Below, one piece after another: positions 15,940 through 24,188 of a stretch of 64,000 bases of DNA (position 1 is its first letter; each line of letters begins with the position of its first letter). Position numbers and translations under genes: made by a program. This stretch comes from CALBPI01 sp039821605 (GTDB lineage: Bacteria > Pseudomonadota > Gammaproteobacteria > Steroidobacterales > Woeseiaceae). Below the pieces are notes generated by a model. It searched no databases. It was not told where the DNA came from and saw nothing but the letters and a program-made list of their open reading frames with translations. Location: contig JBCBNV010000003.1 of the NCBI GenBank assembly GCA_039821605.1, positions 1-64,000 on the forward strand. Direction: 5' to 3'.

Positions 15940-17973
15940 TCAGGCGCTCTTTTGGCTGCCCAGACCCAGGCCATGGCGGCGCAGTCTCTCGATTTCGTCG
16001 CGTACGCTGGCCGCCTGCTCGAATTCGAGCTCGCGCGCGTGTTTGAACATATCCTGCTCGAGCTTCTTGATCCTGCGCAGCACGGCTTCCGGCGTATCCG
16101 GGATCGCTGCAGCGTCCTCGCGACCGCGCTTGCCGCCCCGTTTACCGCCACCACCCGGTCGGGACCCGGCCTCCATGATGTCGGCCACAGCCTTGCGGAT
16201 GGTTCTGGGCGTGATGCCGTGTTCGGCGTTGAATGCCAGCTGCTTGTCCCGGCGGCGCCCTGTCTCTTCCAAAGCTCGGCGCATCGAGTCCGTCACCTTG
16301 TCGGCGTAGAGGATCGCTTTGCCGTTGATGTTGCGCGCCGCGCGGCCAATGGTCTGGATCAGCGAGCCCTCGGAGCGCAGGAAGCCCTCCTTGTCCGCAT
16401 CGAGGATCGCGACGAGCGACACTTCGGGCATGTCGAGCCCCTCGCGCAGCAGATTGATGCCGACCAGGACATCGAACTCGCCGAGCCGGAGATCGCGGAT
16501 GATCTCCGTACGCTCGACGGTGTCGATGTCCGAGTGCAGGTAGCGCACCCGGACCTCATGCTCGCGCAGGTATTCCGTGAGGTCCTCCGCCATGCGCTTG
16601 GTCAGCGTCGTGATAAGCACCCGCTCGTCTACGGCGACGCGCTCGCGAATCTCAGACAGCACGTCGTCGACCTGGTGGGTCACGGGACGCACATCGACCA
16701 CGGGATCGACAAGACCCGTGGGCCGAACGACCTGCTCCAACGTGTTGTCCGTGTGTTCCTTCTCATAGCGCCCCGGGGTCGCAGAAACGAAGATGGTCTG
16801 TGGTGACAGGCTCTCGAATTCGTCGAAGCGCAAGGGTCGGTTGTCGAGTGCGGAAGGCAGCCGGAACCCGAATTCCACGAGTGTCTCCTTGCGCGCCCGG
16901 TCACCGCGGTACATGCCGCCGAGCTGGGGGATTGTCACGTGACTTTCGTCGACGACGAGCAACGCGTCGGGCGGCAGGTAATCGAACAGGCACGGTGGCG
17001 GCTCGCCGGGGCCGCGACCGGACAGGTAGCGCGAGTAGTTCTCGATGCCATTGCAGTAACCCAGCTCGCGGATCATTTCGATGTCGAACATCGTGCGTTG
17101 CTCAAGCCGCTGGGCTTCCAGCAGCTTGCCCATGTCGCGCAACACGGCGAGTCGCTCGCGCAGCTCTTCCTTGATGTAGTCGAGCGCCCCCAGCAACCGC
17201 TCCCGCGGTGTCACGTAGTGCGACTTCGGGAAGATCGTCAGTCTGGGGACACTGCGCGTGACCTCGCCTGTCAGCGGGTCGAACCAGGCCAGCGACTCGA
17301 TCTCGTCATCGAACAGCTCGATGCGAACGGCTTCGCGCTCTGACTCCGCAGGAAAGACATCGATGACCTCACCGCGAACGCGGTAGGTACCCTGCGAAAG
17401 ATCCATCTCGTTGCGCTTGTACTGCATCTCGGCAAGGCGCCGCAGCACGCTGCGCTGGTCGATGCGCTCGCCGCGCGACAGATGCAGGACCATCGAGAAG
17501 TAGGCCTCGGGGTCGCCCAGGCCGTAGATGGCAGAGACCGTCGCGACGATGATGGCGTCTGGGCGCTCGATGAGCGCCTTGGTGGCCGAAAGGCGCATCT
17601 GTTCGATGTGCTGGTTGATGGACGCGTCCTTCTCGATAAACGTATCCGACGACGGCACGTAGGCCTCGGGCTGGTAGTAGTCGTAGTACGACACGAAGTA
17701 CTCAACCGAGTTGTCTGGGAAGAACTCGCGCATTTCACCGTAGAGCTGCGCTGCCAGCGTCTTGTTGGGCGCCAGCACGATCGTCGGCCGCTGCACCTGC
17801 TGAATGCAGTTGGCGATCGTGAAGGTCTTACCCGAGCCCGTAACGCCAAGCAGCGTCTGCTTGGCCAGCCCGTCGCGCAGCCCCTCGACGAGACCCGCGA
17901 TGGCGCCGGGCTGATCACCGGCCGGCGTATAGTCCGCAACGACCCGAAACGGGGTCTTGTCGCTGTCTTGCAT
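15940..17973 (-). CDS. uvrB: Excinuclease ABC subunit B
   Basis: UvrB is the damage-verifying helicase-like subunit of nucleotide excision repair, loaded by UvrA and paired with UvrC. I start it at M-Q-D-S-D-K-T-P-F (17973), giving 677 residues, the usual length; an upstream in-frame start adds 18 atypical residues. Walker A is G-V-T-G-S-G-K-T. The beta-hairpin region Y-Y-D-Y-Y-Q-P-E-A-Y and helicase motifs V and VI (G-R-A-A-R) are present. The C-terminal UVR motif (about 635-670) that binds UvrC ends the protein. It is monocistronic as far as visible, divergent from tRNA-Asn. Confidence 0.97.
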   Translation of the reverse strand: MQDSDKTPFRVVADYTPAGDQPGAIAGLVEGLRDGLAKQTLLGVTGSGKTFTIANCIQQVQRPTIVLAPNKTLAAQLYGEMREFFPDNSVEYFVSYYDYYQPEAYVPSSDTFIEKDASINQHIEQMRLSATKALIERPDAIIVATVSAIYGLGDPEAYFSMVLHLSRGERIDQRSVLRRLAEMQYKRNEMDLSQGTYRVRGEVIDVFPAESEREAVRIELFDDEIESLAWFDPLTGEVTRSVPRLTIFPKSHYVTPRERLLGALDYIKEELRERLAVLRDMGKLLEAQRLEQRTMFDIEMIRELGYCNGIENYSRYLSGRGPGEPPPCLFDYLPPDALLVVDESHVTIPQLGGMYRGDRARKETLVEFGFRLPSALDNRPLRFDEFESLSPQTIFVSATPGRYEKEHTDNTLEQVVRPTGLVDPVVDVRPVTHQVDDVLSEIRERVAVDERVLITTLTKRMAEDLTEYLREHEVRVRYLHSDIDTVERTEIIRDLRLGEFDVLVGINLLREGLDMPEVSLVAILDADKEGFLRSEGSLIQTIGRAARNINGKAILYADKVTDSMRRALEETGRRRDKQLAFNAEHGITPRTIRKAVADIMEAGSRPGGGGKRGGKRGREDAAAIPDTPEAVLRRIKKLEQDMFKHARELEFEQAASVRDEIERLRRHGLGLGSQKSA

Positions 17974-18079
17974 CGCAATGATTCCGGTTGGACGCGCCGG
18001 GCGACGCGCAATCGCACAGATTACCATCTGGGGCGGCCCCGGGCAGGCCTGCGAATGACTCTCACTGCGACTACGCTTC

Positions 18080-18108
18080 TTGACTTGCCCGGACAGCTTC
18101 GAGAAAAT
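18080..18108 (+). promoter_or_regulatory. Predicted promoter of tRNA-Asn
   Basis: TTGACT (18080-18085) and GAAAAT (18103-18108) are separated by 17 bp. The bases after the -10 are GC-rich (TCCGGGCTCGC), the kind of discriminator seen at stringently controlled stable-RNA promoters. Initiation near 18115 would give a short leader before the tRNA at 18133. Confidence 0.65.
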
Positions 18109-18132
18109 TCCGGGCTCGCTTACGCGAGCAAT

Positions 18133-18208
<76 letters not shown>

Positions 18209-18215
18209 GACCCTG

Positions 18216-18248
18216 CAAAGCCCGCCTCTGTGCGGGCTTTGTTTTTTT
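18216..18248 (+). terminator. Rho-independent terminator of tRNA-Asn
   Basis: A 10-bp perfect stem, CAAAGCCCGC with GCGGGCTTTG, closes a 6-nt loop and is followed by seven T residues (18242-18248). It begins 8 nt after the tRNA CCA end. Confidence 0.93.
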
Positions 18249-18269
18249 GATCTCCTGTTTCTTAAGGGC

Positions 18270-19145
18270 TCAGTGGTCGCGACTATCGAGATAGGCGCGA
18301 AACCGGTCGCCAAGCTCGGGATGTTCGAGTGCGAACTCCACCGTGGCCTTCAGGTAGCCCAGTTTGCTGCCACAGTCGTAGCGGCGGCCTTCGAACGGCA
18401 TCGCATACACCGCCTGCTCTTGCAGCAACGCGGCAATACCGTCGGTGAGCTGGATTTCGCCCCCTGCCCCGCGGCCCGTCGTCTCGAGCTTTTCGAAGAT
18501 CTCGGGTTCGAGCAGGTAGCGCCCCACCACAGCCAGATCCGAGGGTGCGTCGGCGGGGTCGGGCTTCTCGACCATGTGTCGAATGCGACCGCCTGCTGCC
18601 GGGTCGGCGTCACCGACATCGACAATGCCGTAGCTGCCCGTCTGTTCGCGCGGCACACGCTGCGCACCCAGCACGCTGCCCCCGTGCTCGCTGCGGAATT
18701 CTGCCATTTGTTTGAGGCACGGCGTCTGGCTGTGGATCAGGTCATCGGCCAGGTGTACGAAAAATGGCTCATTGCCGACCGCCGGCTGCGCGCACAGCAC
18801 GGCGTGGCCCAGCCCGAGCGGTTCGCCCTGGCGGATGAAGATGCAGGTGACGCCTGCAGGCACGATGTCGCGAACGCTCTCAAGAAGCGCGGTTTTGCCC
18901 GACGACTCGAGCGCGCGCTCGAGCTCCGGGTCCGTATCGAAGTGATCTTCAATCGCGCGTTTCGCCGAACCCGTCACGAAGATCAGACGCGTGGCGCCGG
19001 CCGCCACAGCTTCCTCAACCGCGTACTGGATCAGCGGTTTGTCGACGACGGGGAGCATTTCCTTGGGGCTCGCTTTCGTGGCTGGGAGGAATCGGGTGCC
19101 TCTACCCGCCACAGGAAACACCGCCACCTTTACCCTGTCGTTCAT
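18270..19145 (-). CDS. galU: UTP--glucose-1-phosphate uridylyltransferase
   Basis: GalU makes UDP-glucose from UTP and glucose-1-phosphate for LPS, osmolyte and exopolysaccharide synthesis. The start at 19145 (291 aa) follows a GGAGG site and gives the standard N-terminus: V-F-P-V-A-G-R-G-T-R-F-L-P-A-T-K, the nucleotidyltransferase signature. K-E-M-L-P-V-V-D-K-P and V-E-K-P-x-P-x-x-A-P-S are also present. An upstream in-frame start at 19256 would add atypical sequence across the predicted promoter. It is a single-gene unit converging on the tRNA-Asn terminator. Confidence 0.96.
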   Translation of the reverse strand: MNDRVKVAVFPVAGRGTRFLPATKASPKEMLPVVDKPLIQYAVEEAVAAGATRLIFVTGSAKRAIEDHFDTDPELERALESSGKTALLESVRDIVPAGVTCIFIRQGEPLGLGHAVLCAQPAVGNEPFFVHLADDLIHSQTPCLKQMAEFRSEHGGSVLGAQRVPREQTGSYGIVDVGDADPAAGGRIRHMVEKPDPADAPSDLAVVGRYLLEPEIFEKLETTGRGAGGEIQLTDGIAALLQEQAVYAMPFEGRRYDCGSKLGYLKATVEFALEHPELGDRFRAYLDSRDH

Positions 19146-19193
19146 CGCTGCCTCCGTGTCATCGCCGGGCGACTGCCGCGCCGGCCAGCGCGA

Positions 19194-19222
19194 ACTATAC
19201 CCCATGCCAAAAGGGGTGTGAG
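19194..19222 (-). promoter_or_regulatory. Predicted promoter of galU
   Basis: Minus-strand CTCACA (19222-19217, 4 of 6 consensus bases) and TATAGT (19199-19194) are separated by 17 bp. Initiation near 19188 would give a leader of about 40 nt to the galU ATG. Confidence 0.5.
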
Positions 19223-19262
19223 GCTCGCGCCGACCGGGTTGTGACGAGCCGCTCAAACGGCG

Positions 19263-19565
19263 CTAGCGGCCCTTCTTGGCCATGCCATCACCGTCCTCAA
19301 GCAGGATGTTCGCTCGATTGATCTCGATGGTGCGCGAACCGATCCCGGTGACCTCAGCGAGCGCGTCTGCGGTCGTGAACGGACCGTTGGCATTGCGATA
19401 TGCGACGATCGCACGCGCCTTGGTGATGCCCACCCCCTCGAGCTCGCTGGCGAGCGTTTCGGCATCGGCGGTGTTCACGTTAACGGGTCCTGCGTAGGCC
19501 GAAAACGGCGTGGCAAGGAATACGACGAGCACGGCCAGCCGGGCCGCGGCAGCAAGTGCCTTCAT
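19263..19565 (-). CDS. ComEA-like helix-hairpin-helix protein with signal peptide
   Basis: A 100-residue exported protein. AGGAG precedes the ATG at 19565; a longer in-frame reading upstream looks non-coding. Residues 1-25 form a signal peptide ending S-A-Y-A. The mature part starts P-V-N-V-N-T-A-D-A, the ComEA-type helix-hairpin-helix, with G-V-G-I-T-K-A-R-A-I and G-I-G-S-R-T-I hairpins. Such domains bind DNA without sequence specificity. In competent bacteria periplasmic ComEA pulls in transforming DNA. Many gammaproteobacteria have small ComEA relatives whose role is not established, and no other competence gene is visible here. Confidence 0.88.
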   Translation of the reverse strand: MKALAAAARLAVLVVFLATPFSAYAGPVNVNTADAETLASELEGVGITKARAIVAYRNANGPFTTADALAEVTGIGSRTIEINRANILLEDGDGMAKKGR

Positions 19566-19680
19566 GATGATCTCCTGGCTGTCGCCGGCGACATGCCGGC
19601 ACATGCCAGTGTCCGGACTTAACCTGCAGCCTGCCCTGCACGAATCGCGGTGCAATGCCCACGATTGCGGCGCTACGGAG

Positions 19681-20898
19681 TCAGTAGTTGACGCCGCCGT
19701 CTCGCTCGATGAGCGTGTCGAAGCGCACTTTATCGATGGGACGCAACGACTCCCAGTTGCGGCAACCCGGGCACTGCCAGAGCAACTGCCGGCTTGAGAA
19801 CCCGCAACGCGTGCAGCGGTAGCGAGGCGATGAGGCGGCAAGCTGACCCAGCGCAGCCCGGACACGCTCCACAGCAGCCTGGCGCAACGCGGGGTCGTCA
19901 TTTGCGAAGACCTGTTGGGTGTCGATGAATCCCGCAAGAACCGGGTCGTCGCTGATCATCGTCTCGACACAATCGTCGATGAAGGGCGATCGGATCTCAG
20001 GCCAGTGCAACGCCGCACGCGCGATCTCGTCACGGGCCGCGTCACGCTCGGCCGTGATCTCACGCAGGGCCGCATCGAGACCCCTGGCATCGTCTTCGTA
20101 GAGCCGTGCAAGCTTGGGCAAGAGTTCGATCAGATAAGCGCCGTCCTGTGCCAGGACCCGGCCGAACAGCTTCCTCGCGAGGTCGCGGTCATTCTCCTCA
20201 AGCGCGATTTCGCCCCGCAGGATCGCGCCGCGCGTCAGACGCTGGCGCTTGGCCTGCGACAGCCGTACGTTCTCACGCGCCTCGGCGATGTCTCCGCGAT
20301 CGAGCGCCTGCTGCGCGATCTCACAGTAATAGTTACTCAGTCGCGCCTTGATCTCCGGTTGCTTGGCGGCTTCGAGTTGTCGCGCAGCCACAACCGCGCT
20401 GCTCCACTCCTGCTCCTGCTCGTAGATGCTGCAGAGTCGTTGTAGCGCTTCGACACGGTAGGAAGAGTCCTCTGCAAGCTGCGCAAAAAGGTTCTCGGCG
20501 CGGTCGAGCAAGCCGGCATGCAGGTAGTCGCGTGCCAGCGCAAACAGCGCCTGATCGCGCTGCTCCCGCGACAGGCTGGGCCGGGCGATAATGTTCTGGT
20601 GGACGCGAATCGCACGATCCACCTCACCCCGGCGTCGGAACAGGCTGCCCAGTGCGAAATGCGTTTCAATGGTTTGGTCGTCAACGCGAACGAGCCGGAT
20701 GAAGTGCTCCAGCGCCTGATCGTTCTGATCGTTGAGTAGAAAATTGAGACCTTTGAGGTACTCGGAATTGAGCGGCGCCGCGATCCCGTCGATGTCGTCG
20801 CGATCGCCGCCGAACCGACCAAACAGGAAGCCAGCCGCGGCCAGCAGCAGGAACAGCCCCGCAAGCAGCAGGATCTGTTCGAGGGAATCAGTCGGCAT
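19681..20898 (-). CDS. lapB: Lipopolysaccharide assembly protein B
   Basis: LapB (YciM), 405 residues, is an inner-membrane protein that governs LPS synthesis by presenting LpxC to the FtsH protease. It has one N-terminal membrane helix (about 8-26), a series of TPR helices (40-340), and a C-terminal rubredoxin-type metal site with cysteines 362, 365, 376 and 379 in C-T-R-C and C-P-G-C. All four ligands are intact. The gene overlaps lapA by 11 nt, and the order rpsA-ihfB-lapA-lapB matches other gammaproteobacteria. Confidence 0.95.
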   Translation of the reverse strand: MPTDSLEQILLLAGLFLLLAAAGFLFGRFGGDRDDIDGIAAPLNSEYLKGLNFLLNDQNDQALEHFIRLVRVDDQTIETHFALGSLFRRRGEVDRAIRVHQNIIARPSLSREQRDQALFALARDYLHAGLLDRAENLFAQLAEDSSYRVEALQRLCSIYEQEQEWSSAVVAARQLEAAKQPEIKARLSNYYCEIAQQALDRGDIAEARENVRLSQAKRQRLTRGAILRGEIALEENDRDLARKLFGRVLAQDGAYLIELLPKLARLYEDDARGLDAALREITAERDAARDEIARAALHWPEIRSPFIDDCVETMISDDPVLAGFIDTQQVFANDDPALRQAAVERVRAALGQLAASSPRYRCTRCGFSSRQLLWQCPGCRNWESLRPIDKVRFDTLIERDGGVNY

Positions 20899-21184
20899 TC
20901 TGCAGCGGCAGGCTGCGCAGGCTGGTGATCTCGGTTTCCGCCGTGCTCAGCGCGCGACGTAGCTTCCGTCGTTCGGAGGTCACGCGCAGCAGGAACAGCG
21001 AGGCGATGGCGAGCCCCAGGAGCACGCCGGTGATCAGCGCGCCAATAATGACGAACGACTGTGCGAGCTCATAGCGCGCAAACAGCAAGTCAACCTGGAT
21101 GATCTCGGTATTGAGTGTCGCGAACACGGCCGCAAACACGACGGCAATGACGACAACGATGAGGGTCAGGACTCGACGAATCAC
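20888..21184 (-). CDS. lapA: Lipopolysaccharide assembly protein A (DUF1049)
   Basis: LapA, 98 residues, is a small inner-membrane partner of LapB. Two hydrophobic helices are evident (about 7-24 and 43-67), linked by a loop with N-T-E-I-I-Q-V-D and followed by a basic cytoplasmic tail (R-V-T-S-E-R-R-K-L-R-R). The gene overlaps lapB by 11 nt and lies 42 bp downstream of ihfB. Identification rests on topology, the N-x-x-x-V-x-V/D loop and the conserved neighbourhood. Confidence 0.9.
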   Translation of the reverse strand: MIRRVLTLIVVVIAVVFAAVFATLNTEIIQVDLLFARYELAQSFVIIGALITGVLLGLAIASLFLLRVTSERRKLRRALSTAETEITSLRSLPLQNAD

Positions 21185-21226
21185 GGGGTCTGCCCCTGAG
21201 CGGCGTCAGACGCGCAGTGCGCGGCG

Positions 21227-21529
21227 TCAGCTCTTGATCGGGATGTGGCGGCTCGCATTGACCCGTTCGCGCAGGTCCTTGCCCGGTTTGAAGTGCGGTA
21301 CATGCTTGCCCGACAGGGCCACGGCGGCGCCCGTCTTGGGGTTGCGGCCCTGGCGCGGCGGACGAAAGTGTAGCGAGAAACTGCCAAAACCACGGATCTC
21401 GATACGGTCACCGTGGGCCAGCGAGTCGCTCATGAGTTCGAGGAGGTGCTTGACCGCAAGCTCGACGTCTTTCGCGGGCAGGTGGCGCTGTTTACGCGCA
21501 ATCTGTTCGATCAGCTCGGACTTGGTCAT
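21227..21529 (-). CDS. ihfB: Integration host factor subunit beta
   Basis: IHF-beta, 100 residues, is the partner of IhfA (10565). It begins M-T-K-S-E-L-I-E and shows G-F-G-S-F-S-L, the DNA-contacting arm R-N-P-K-T-G and a C-terminal basic tail. The position directly after rpsA distinguishes it from HU. A GGAGG site precedes the start. The rpsA-ihfB spacer contains a perfect 12-bp hairpin (21561-21588), which may separate or process the two cistrons. Confidence 0.97.
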   Translation of the reverse strand: MTKSELIEQIARKQRHLPAKDVELAVKHLLELMSDSLAHGDRIEIRGFGSFSLHFRPPRQGRNPKTGAAVALSGKHVPHFKPGKDLRERVNASRHIPIKS

Positions 21530-21560
21530 CGTTACACGCCTCCCCTACGTGCGCCCGACG

Positions 21561-21588
21561 TGACCCGGCGGCAGGCGCCGCCGGGTCA
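21561..21588 (-). promoter_or_regulatory. Perfect 12-bp hairpin between rpsA and ihfB
   Basis: TGACCCGGCGGC pairs perfectly with GCCGCCGGGTCA around a 4-nt loop. No U-tract follows on the minus strand, so it is not a classic terminator. It starts 8 nt after the rpsA stop and could protect the rpsA 3' end or act as a processing or weak termination site. Confidence 0.65.
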
Positions 21589-21596
21589 TGCCGAAA

Positions 21597-23279
21597 TCAA
21601 TCCGAGGAATCGGACATCTTTTCCTTCAGAAGGTCGCCGAGGGTCGTGCCAGTACTGCTGGTACGCGTCTCCGACTGGTAGCTCTGAAGTGCCTCAGCTT
21701 CCTCGTGGAACTCCTTGGCCTTGATGGATAATGCTACGTTCCGGTTCTTGCGGTCAACGCCGGTAATCCGGGCTTCGACCTCTTCGCCGGTGCGCAGCAC
21801 CGTGCGCGCGTCTTCGACACGCTCACGCGACAGCTCGGACGCGCGCAAGGTGCCCGTCAGTCCCTCGGCCAGTTCCACCGTGGCGCCACGTGCGTCGACC
21901 TCGGCGATCACGCCCTTGACGATGCTGCCCTTCGGGTGTTCCGCGAGCCACGAGGAGAGCGGGTCTTTGTCGAGCTGCTTGATGCCCAGCGAGATACGCT
22001 CGCGCTCGGCGTCGATTGCGAGCACGACGGCCTCCACTTCCTGACTCTTCTGGTAGTTGCGAACGGCGTCTTCGCCTTCGTCGTCCCAGGACAGGTCCGA
22101 CAGGTGAACCAGGCCGTCGATGCCGCCGTCCAGACCGATGAAGATACCGAAATCGGTGATCGACTTGATCTGGCCCTTGACGCGGTCACCGCGATTGCAG
22201 GTGGCGCTGAACTCGGCCCAGGGGTTGGACTTGCACTGTTTGATGCCCAGCGAAATGCGGCGACGGTCTTCGTCGATTTCGAGCACCATGACTTCGACTT
22301 CCTCGCCCAGGTGAACCACCTTGTGCGGGTTGACGTTCTTGTTGGTCCAGTCCATTTCCGAGACGTGCACGAGGCCTTCGACGCCCTCTTCGATTTCGAC
22401 AAAGCAGCCGTAGTCCGCGATGTTCGTGACCTTGCCAAACAGACGCGTGGTCGGCGGGTAACGCCGCGCGATGTTCTGCCACGGGTCCGCACCGAGCTGC
22501 TTGATGCCAAGCGAAACGCGCTGGCGCTCGCGGTCAAACTTCAGGATCTTGACGTCGATTTCGTCACCGACCGAGACCACTTCCGATGGGTGCTTGACGC
22601 GCTTCCACGCCATATCCGTGATGTGCAGCAGGCCGTCGATGCCACCCAGGTCCACAAACGCACCGTAGTCGGTGAGGTTCTTGACGATACCCTTGATGAC
22701 ATGGCCTTCCTGCAGGCTCTTGAGCAGGGCTTCGCGCTCTGCACTGTACTCTTCTTCAACCACCGCACGACGCGATACGACGACGTTGTTGCGGCTCTGG
22801 TCGAGCTTGATGACCTTGAACTCGAGGACCTTGCCTTCGAGGTAGGACGGGTCGCGAACGGGGCGCACGTCGACGAGCGAGCCCGGCAGGAATGCGCGAA
22901 CGTTGTCGATGTCGACGGTGAAGCCGCCTTTGACGCGACCGTTGATGACACCGTTGACGACGTCGCTGCCCTCGAAGGCCTTCTCGAGGCGCGTCCAGGT
23001 ACGGGCGCGCTTGGCCTTTTCGCGCGACAGCCGCGTTTCACCGAAGCCGTCTTCAACGGCATCGAGGGCAACCTCGACGACATCGCCGACCACGACTTCG
23101 ACTTCGCCACTGTCGTTCTGGAACTGTTCGACGGGGATCACCGCCTCGGACTTGAGTCCGGCGTTGACGATGACGACGTCGTTGTTGACCGCCATGACGG
23201 TCCCGTTGAGGATCGTACCCGGCGCGATTTTCTGGCTGGCCAGGCTCTCCTCGAAGAGTTGTGCAAAACTTTCAGACAT
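21597..23279 (-). CDS. rpsA: 30S ribosomal protein S1
   Basis: S1, 560 residues from M-S-E-S-F-A-Q-L-F (23279), recruits mRNA to the 30S subunit. Six S1 OB-fold repeats can be followed, each with G-x-V and G-L-V/L-H-x-S/T signatures (for example G-L-L-H-I-T-D-M-A-W and G-L-V-H-V-S-E-M-D-W). An in-frame start at 23315 would add 12 atypical residues. No Shine-Dalgarno precedes the ATG, as in E. coli rpsA, where S1 represses its own translation. The gene follows cmk and precedes ihfB. Confidence 0.97.
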   Translation of the reverse strand: MSESFAQLFEESLASQKIAPGTILNGTVMAVNNDVVIVNAGLKSEAVIPVEQFQNDSGEVEVVVGDVVEVALDAVEDGFGETRLSREKAKRARTWTRLEKAFEGSDVVNGVINGRVKGGFTVDIDNVRAFLPGSLVDVRPVRDPSYLEGKVLEFKVIKLDQSRNNVVVSRRAVVEEEYSAEREALLKSLQEGHVIKGIVKNLTDYGAFVDLGGIDGLLHITDMAWKRVKHPSEVVSVGDEIDVKILKFDRERQRVSLGIKQLGADPWQNIARRYPPTTRLFGKVTNIADYGCFVEIEEGVEGLVHVSEMDWTNKNVNPHKVVHLGEEVEVMVLEIDEDRRRISLGIKQCKSNPWAEFSATCNRGDRVKGQIKSITDFGIFIGLDGGIDGLVHLSDLSWDDEGEDAVRNYQKSQEVEAVVLAIDAERERISLGIKQLDKDPLSSWLAEHPKGSIVKGVIAEVDARGATVELAEGLTGTLRASELSRERVEDARTVLRTGEEVEARITGVDRKNRNVALSIKAKEFHEEAEALQSYQSETRTSSTGTTLGDLLKEKMSDSSD

Positions 23280-23292
23280 GTTGTGAACCATC

Positions 23293-23309
23293 GCTGCCAC
23301 GAAGGCAGC
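23293..23309 (-). promoter_or_regulatory. Leader hairpin of rpsA
   Basis: GCTGCC and GGCAGC form a 6-bp stem with a 5-nt TTCGT loop, 13 nt before the rpsA ATG. Together with the missing Shine-Dalgarno this resembles the structured E. coli rpsA initiation region used for S1 autocontrol. Confidence 0.55.
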
Positions 23310-23464
23310 ACCCATTTAGAGTTAAGAAACGTCCGGCCAATGCGACCTGCAAAGGTTGCGGACACCAAAGCACGCCACCCAAGAGGTGCCGTGCCACCAA
23401 AACCGGAAACTCAAAGTGCCGAAGCGCCGTTGACCTGCCGGAACCCGATTGCGGGTCCGACAAC

Positions 23465-23490
23465 GAAAAAACGCCGACACCGGCAGGCGT
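23465..23490 (-). terminator. Possible terminator at the cmk stop codon
   Basis: On the minus strand ACGCC pairs with GGCGT and six T follow (A run 23466-23471 on plus). The stem begins within the cmk stop codon. It would limit readthrough from cmk into rpsA. The stem is only 5 bp. Confidence 0.5.
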
Positions 23491-24188
23491 CAGTCCGGCG
23501 CAACCAGGGCACCCAGCCCCAGCCGCGCGTTCTTCAACGCCAGTACGGTGTCGACGACAGCGTCGACCGACATCGAGGTGGAATCGATGACCACGGCGTC
23601 GTCAGCAGGCTTCAAAGGCGCTGCCTGGCGCGATTGGTCACGGCGGTCCCGTTGCTCAATGTCCCGCAAAAGGGTCGCGACATTAACATCAATGCCCTTT
23701 TCTTTCAACTGCTTATAGCGCCGATCCGCCCTCTCTTCGGCGCTCGCCGTGAGGAACACTTTCAGGCCCGAATCGGGGAAGATGCGGGTGCCCATATCGC
23801 GCCCGTCGGCCACAAGCCCAGGGGCCTGGGCGAAGGCCCGCTGGCGGTCCACAAGCGCCTCGCGAACGGCCGGCAAGGCCGCGATGATCGAGGCCCGCTC
23901 ACCACAGGACTCGGTCCGAATCGCGGTGCTGACGTCCTCGCCATCGAGCAGGACCCGCTCGTTGCCCTGGTCATCCGTGCCAAACACCACGGAGAGCGCC
24001 TGGGCCACGGTCGCCAGCGCCGCCACATCGTCGTCCGCCACGCCCTTTTGGGCCGCCGACAGCGCCGTGAGCCGGTACAAAGCCCCGGAATCGAGCAGAT
24101 GCCAGCCGAGTACGTCCGCGAGGACGCGCGAGACGGTCCCCTTGCCTGACCCGCTCGGTCCATCGACTGTGATGACCGGCGCCGTCAC
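23490..24188 (-). CDS. cmk: Cytidylate kinase
   Basis: Cmk phosphorylates CMP and dCMP to the diphosphates. The 232-residue protein has the P-loop G-P-S-G-S-G-K-G-T at 10-18, the L-D-S-G-A-L-Y-R-L CMP-binding block, D-G-R-D-M-G-T and a lid region D-x-x-x-R-D. The start overlaps the aroA stop by 4 nt. The order aroA-cmk-rpsA-ihfB is standard in gammaproteobacteria. Its 3' end coincides with a possible terminator before rpsA. Confidence 0.96.
   Translation of the reverse strand: MTAPVITVDGPSGSGKGTVSRVLADVLGWHLLDSGALYRLTALSAAQKGVADDDVAALATVAQALSVVFGTDDQGNERVLLDGEDVSTAIRTESCGERASIIAALPAVREALVDRQRAFAQAPGLVADGRDMGTRIFPDSGLKVFLTASAEERADRRYKQLKEKGIDVNVATLLRDIEQRDRRDQSRQAAPLKPADDAVVIDSTSMSVDAVVDTVLALKNARLGLGALVAPD

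Noticed and set aside
21936..24149. 737-codon plus-strand open frame
   Set aside because: Antisense to rpsA and cmk. It mirrors S1 repeats and shows no domain of its own.
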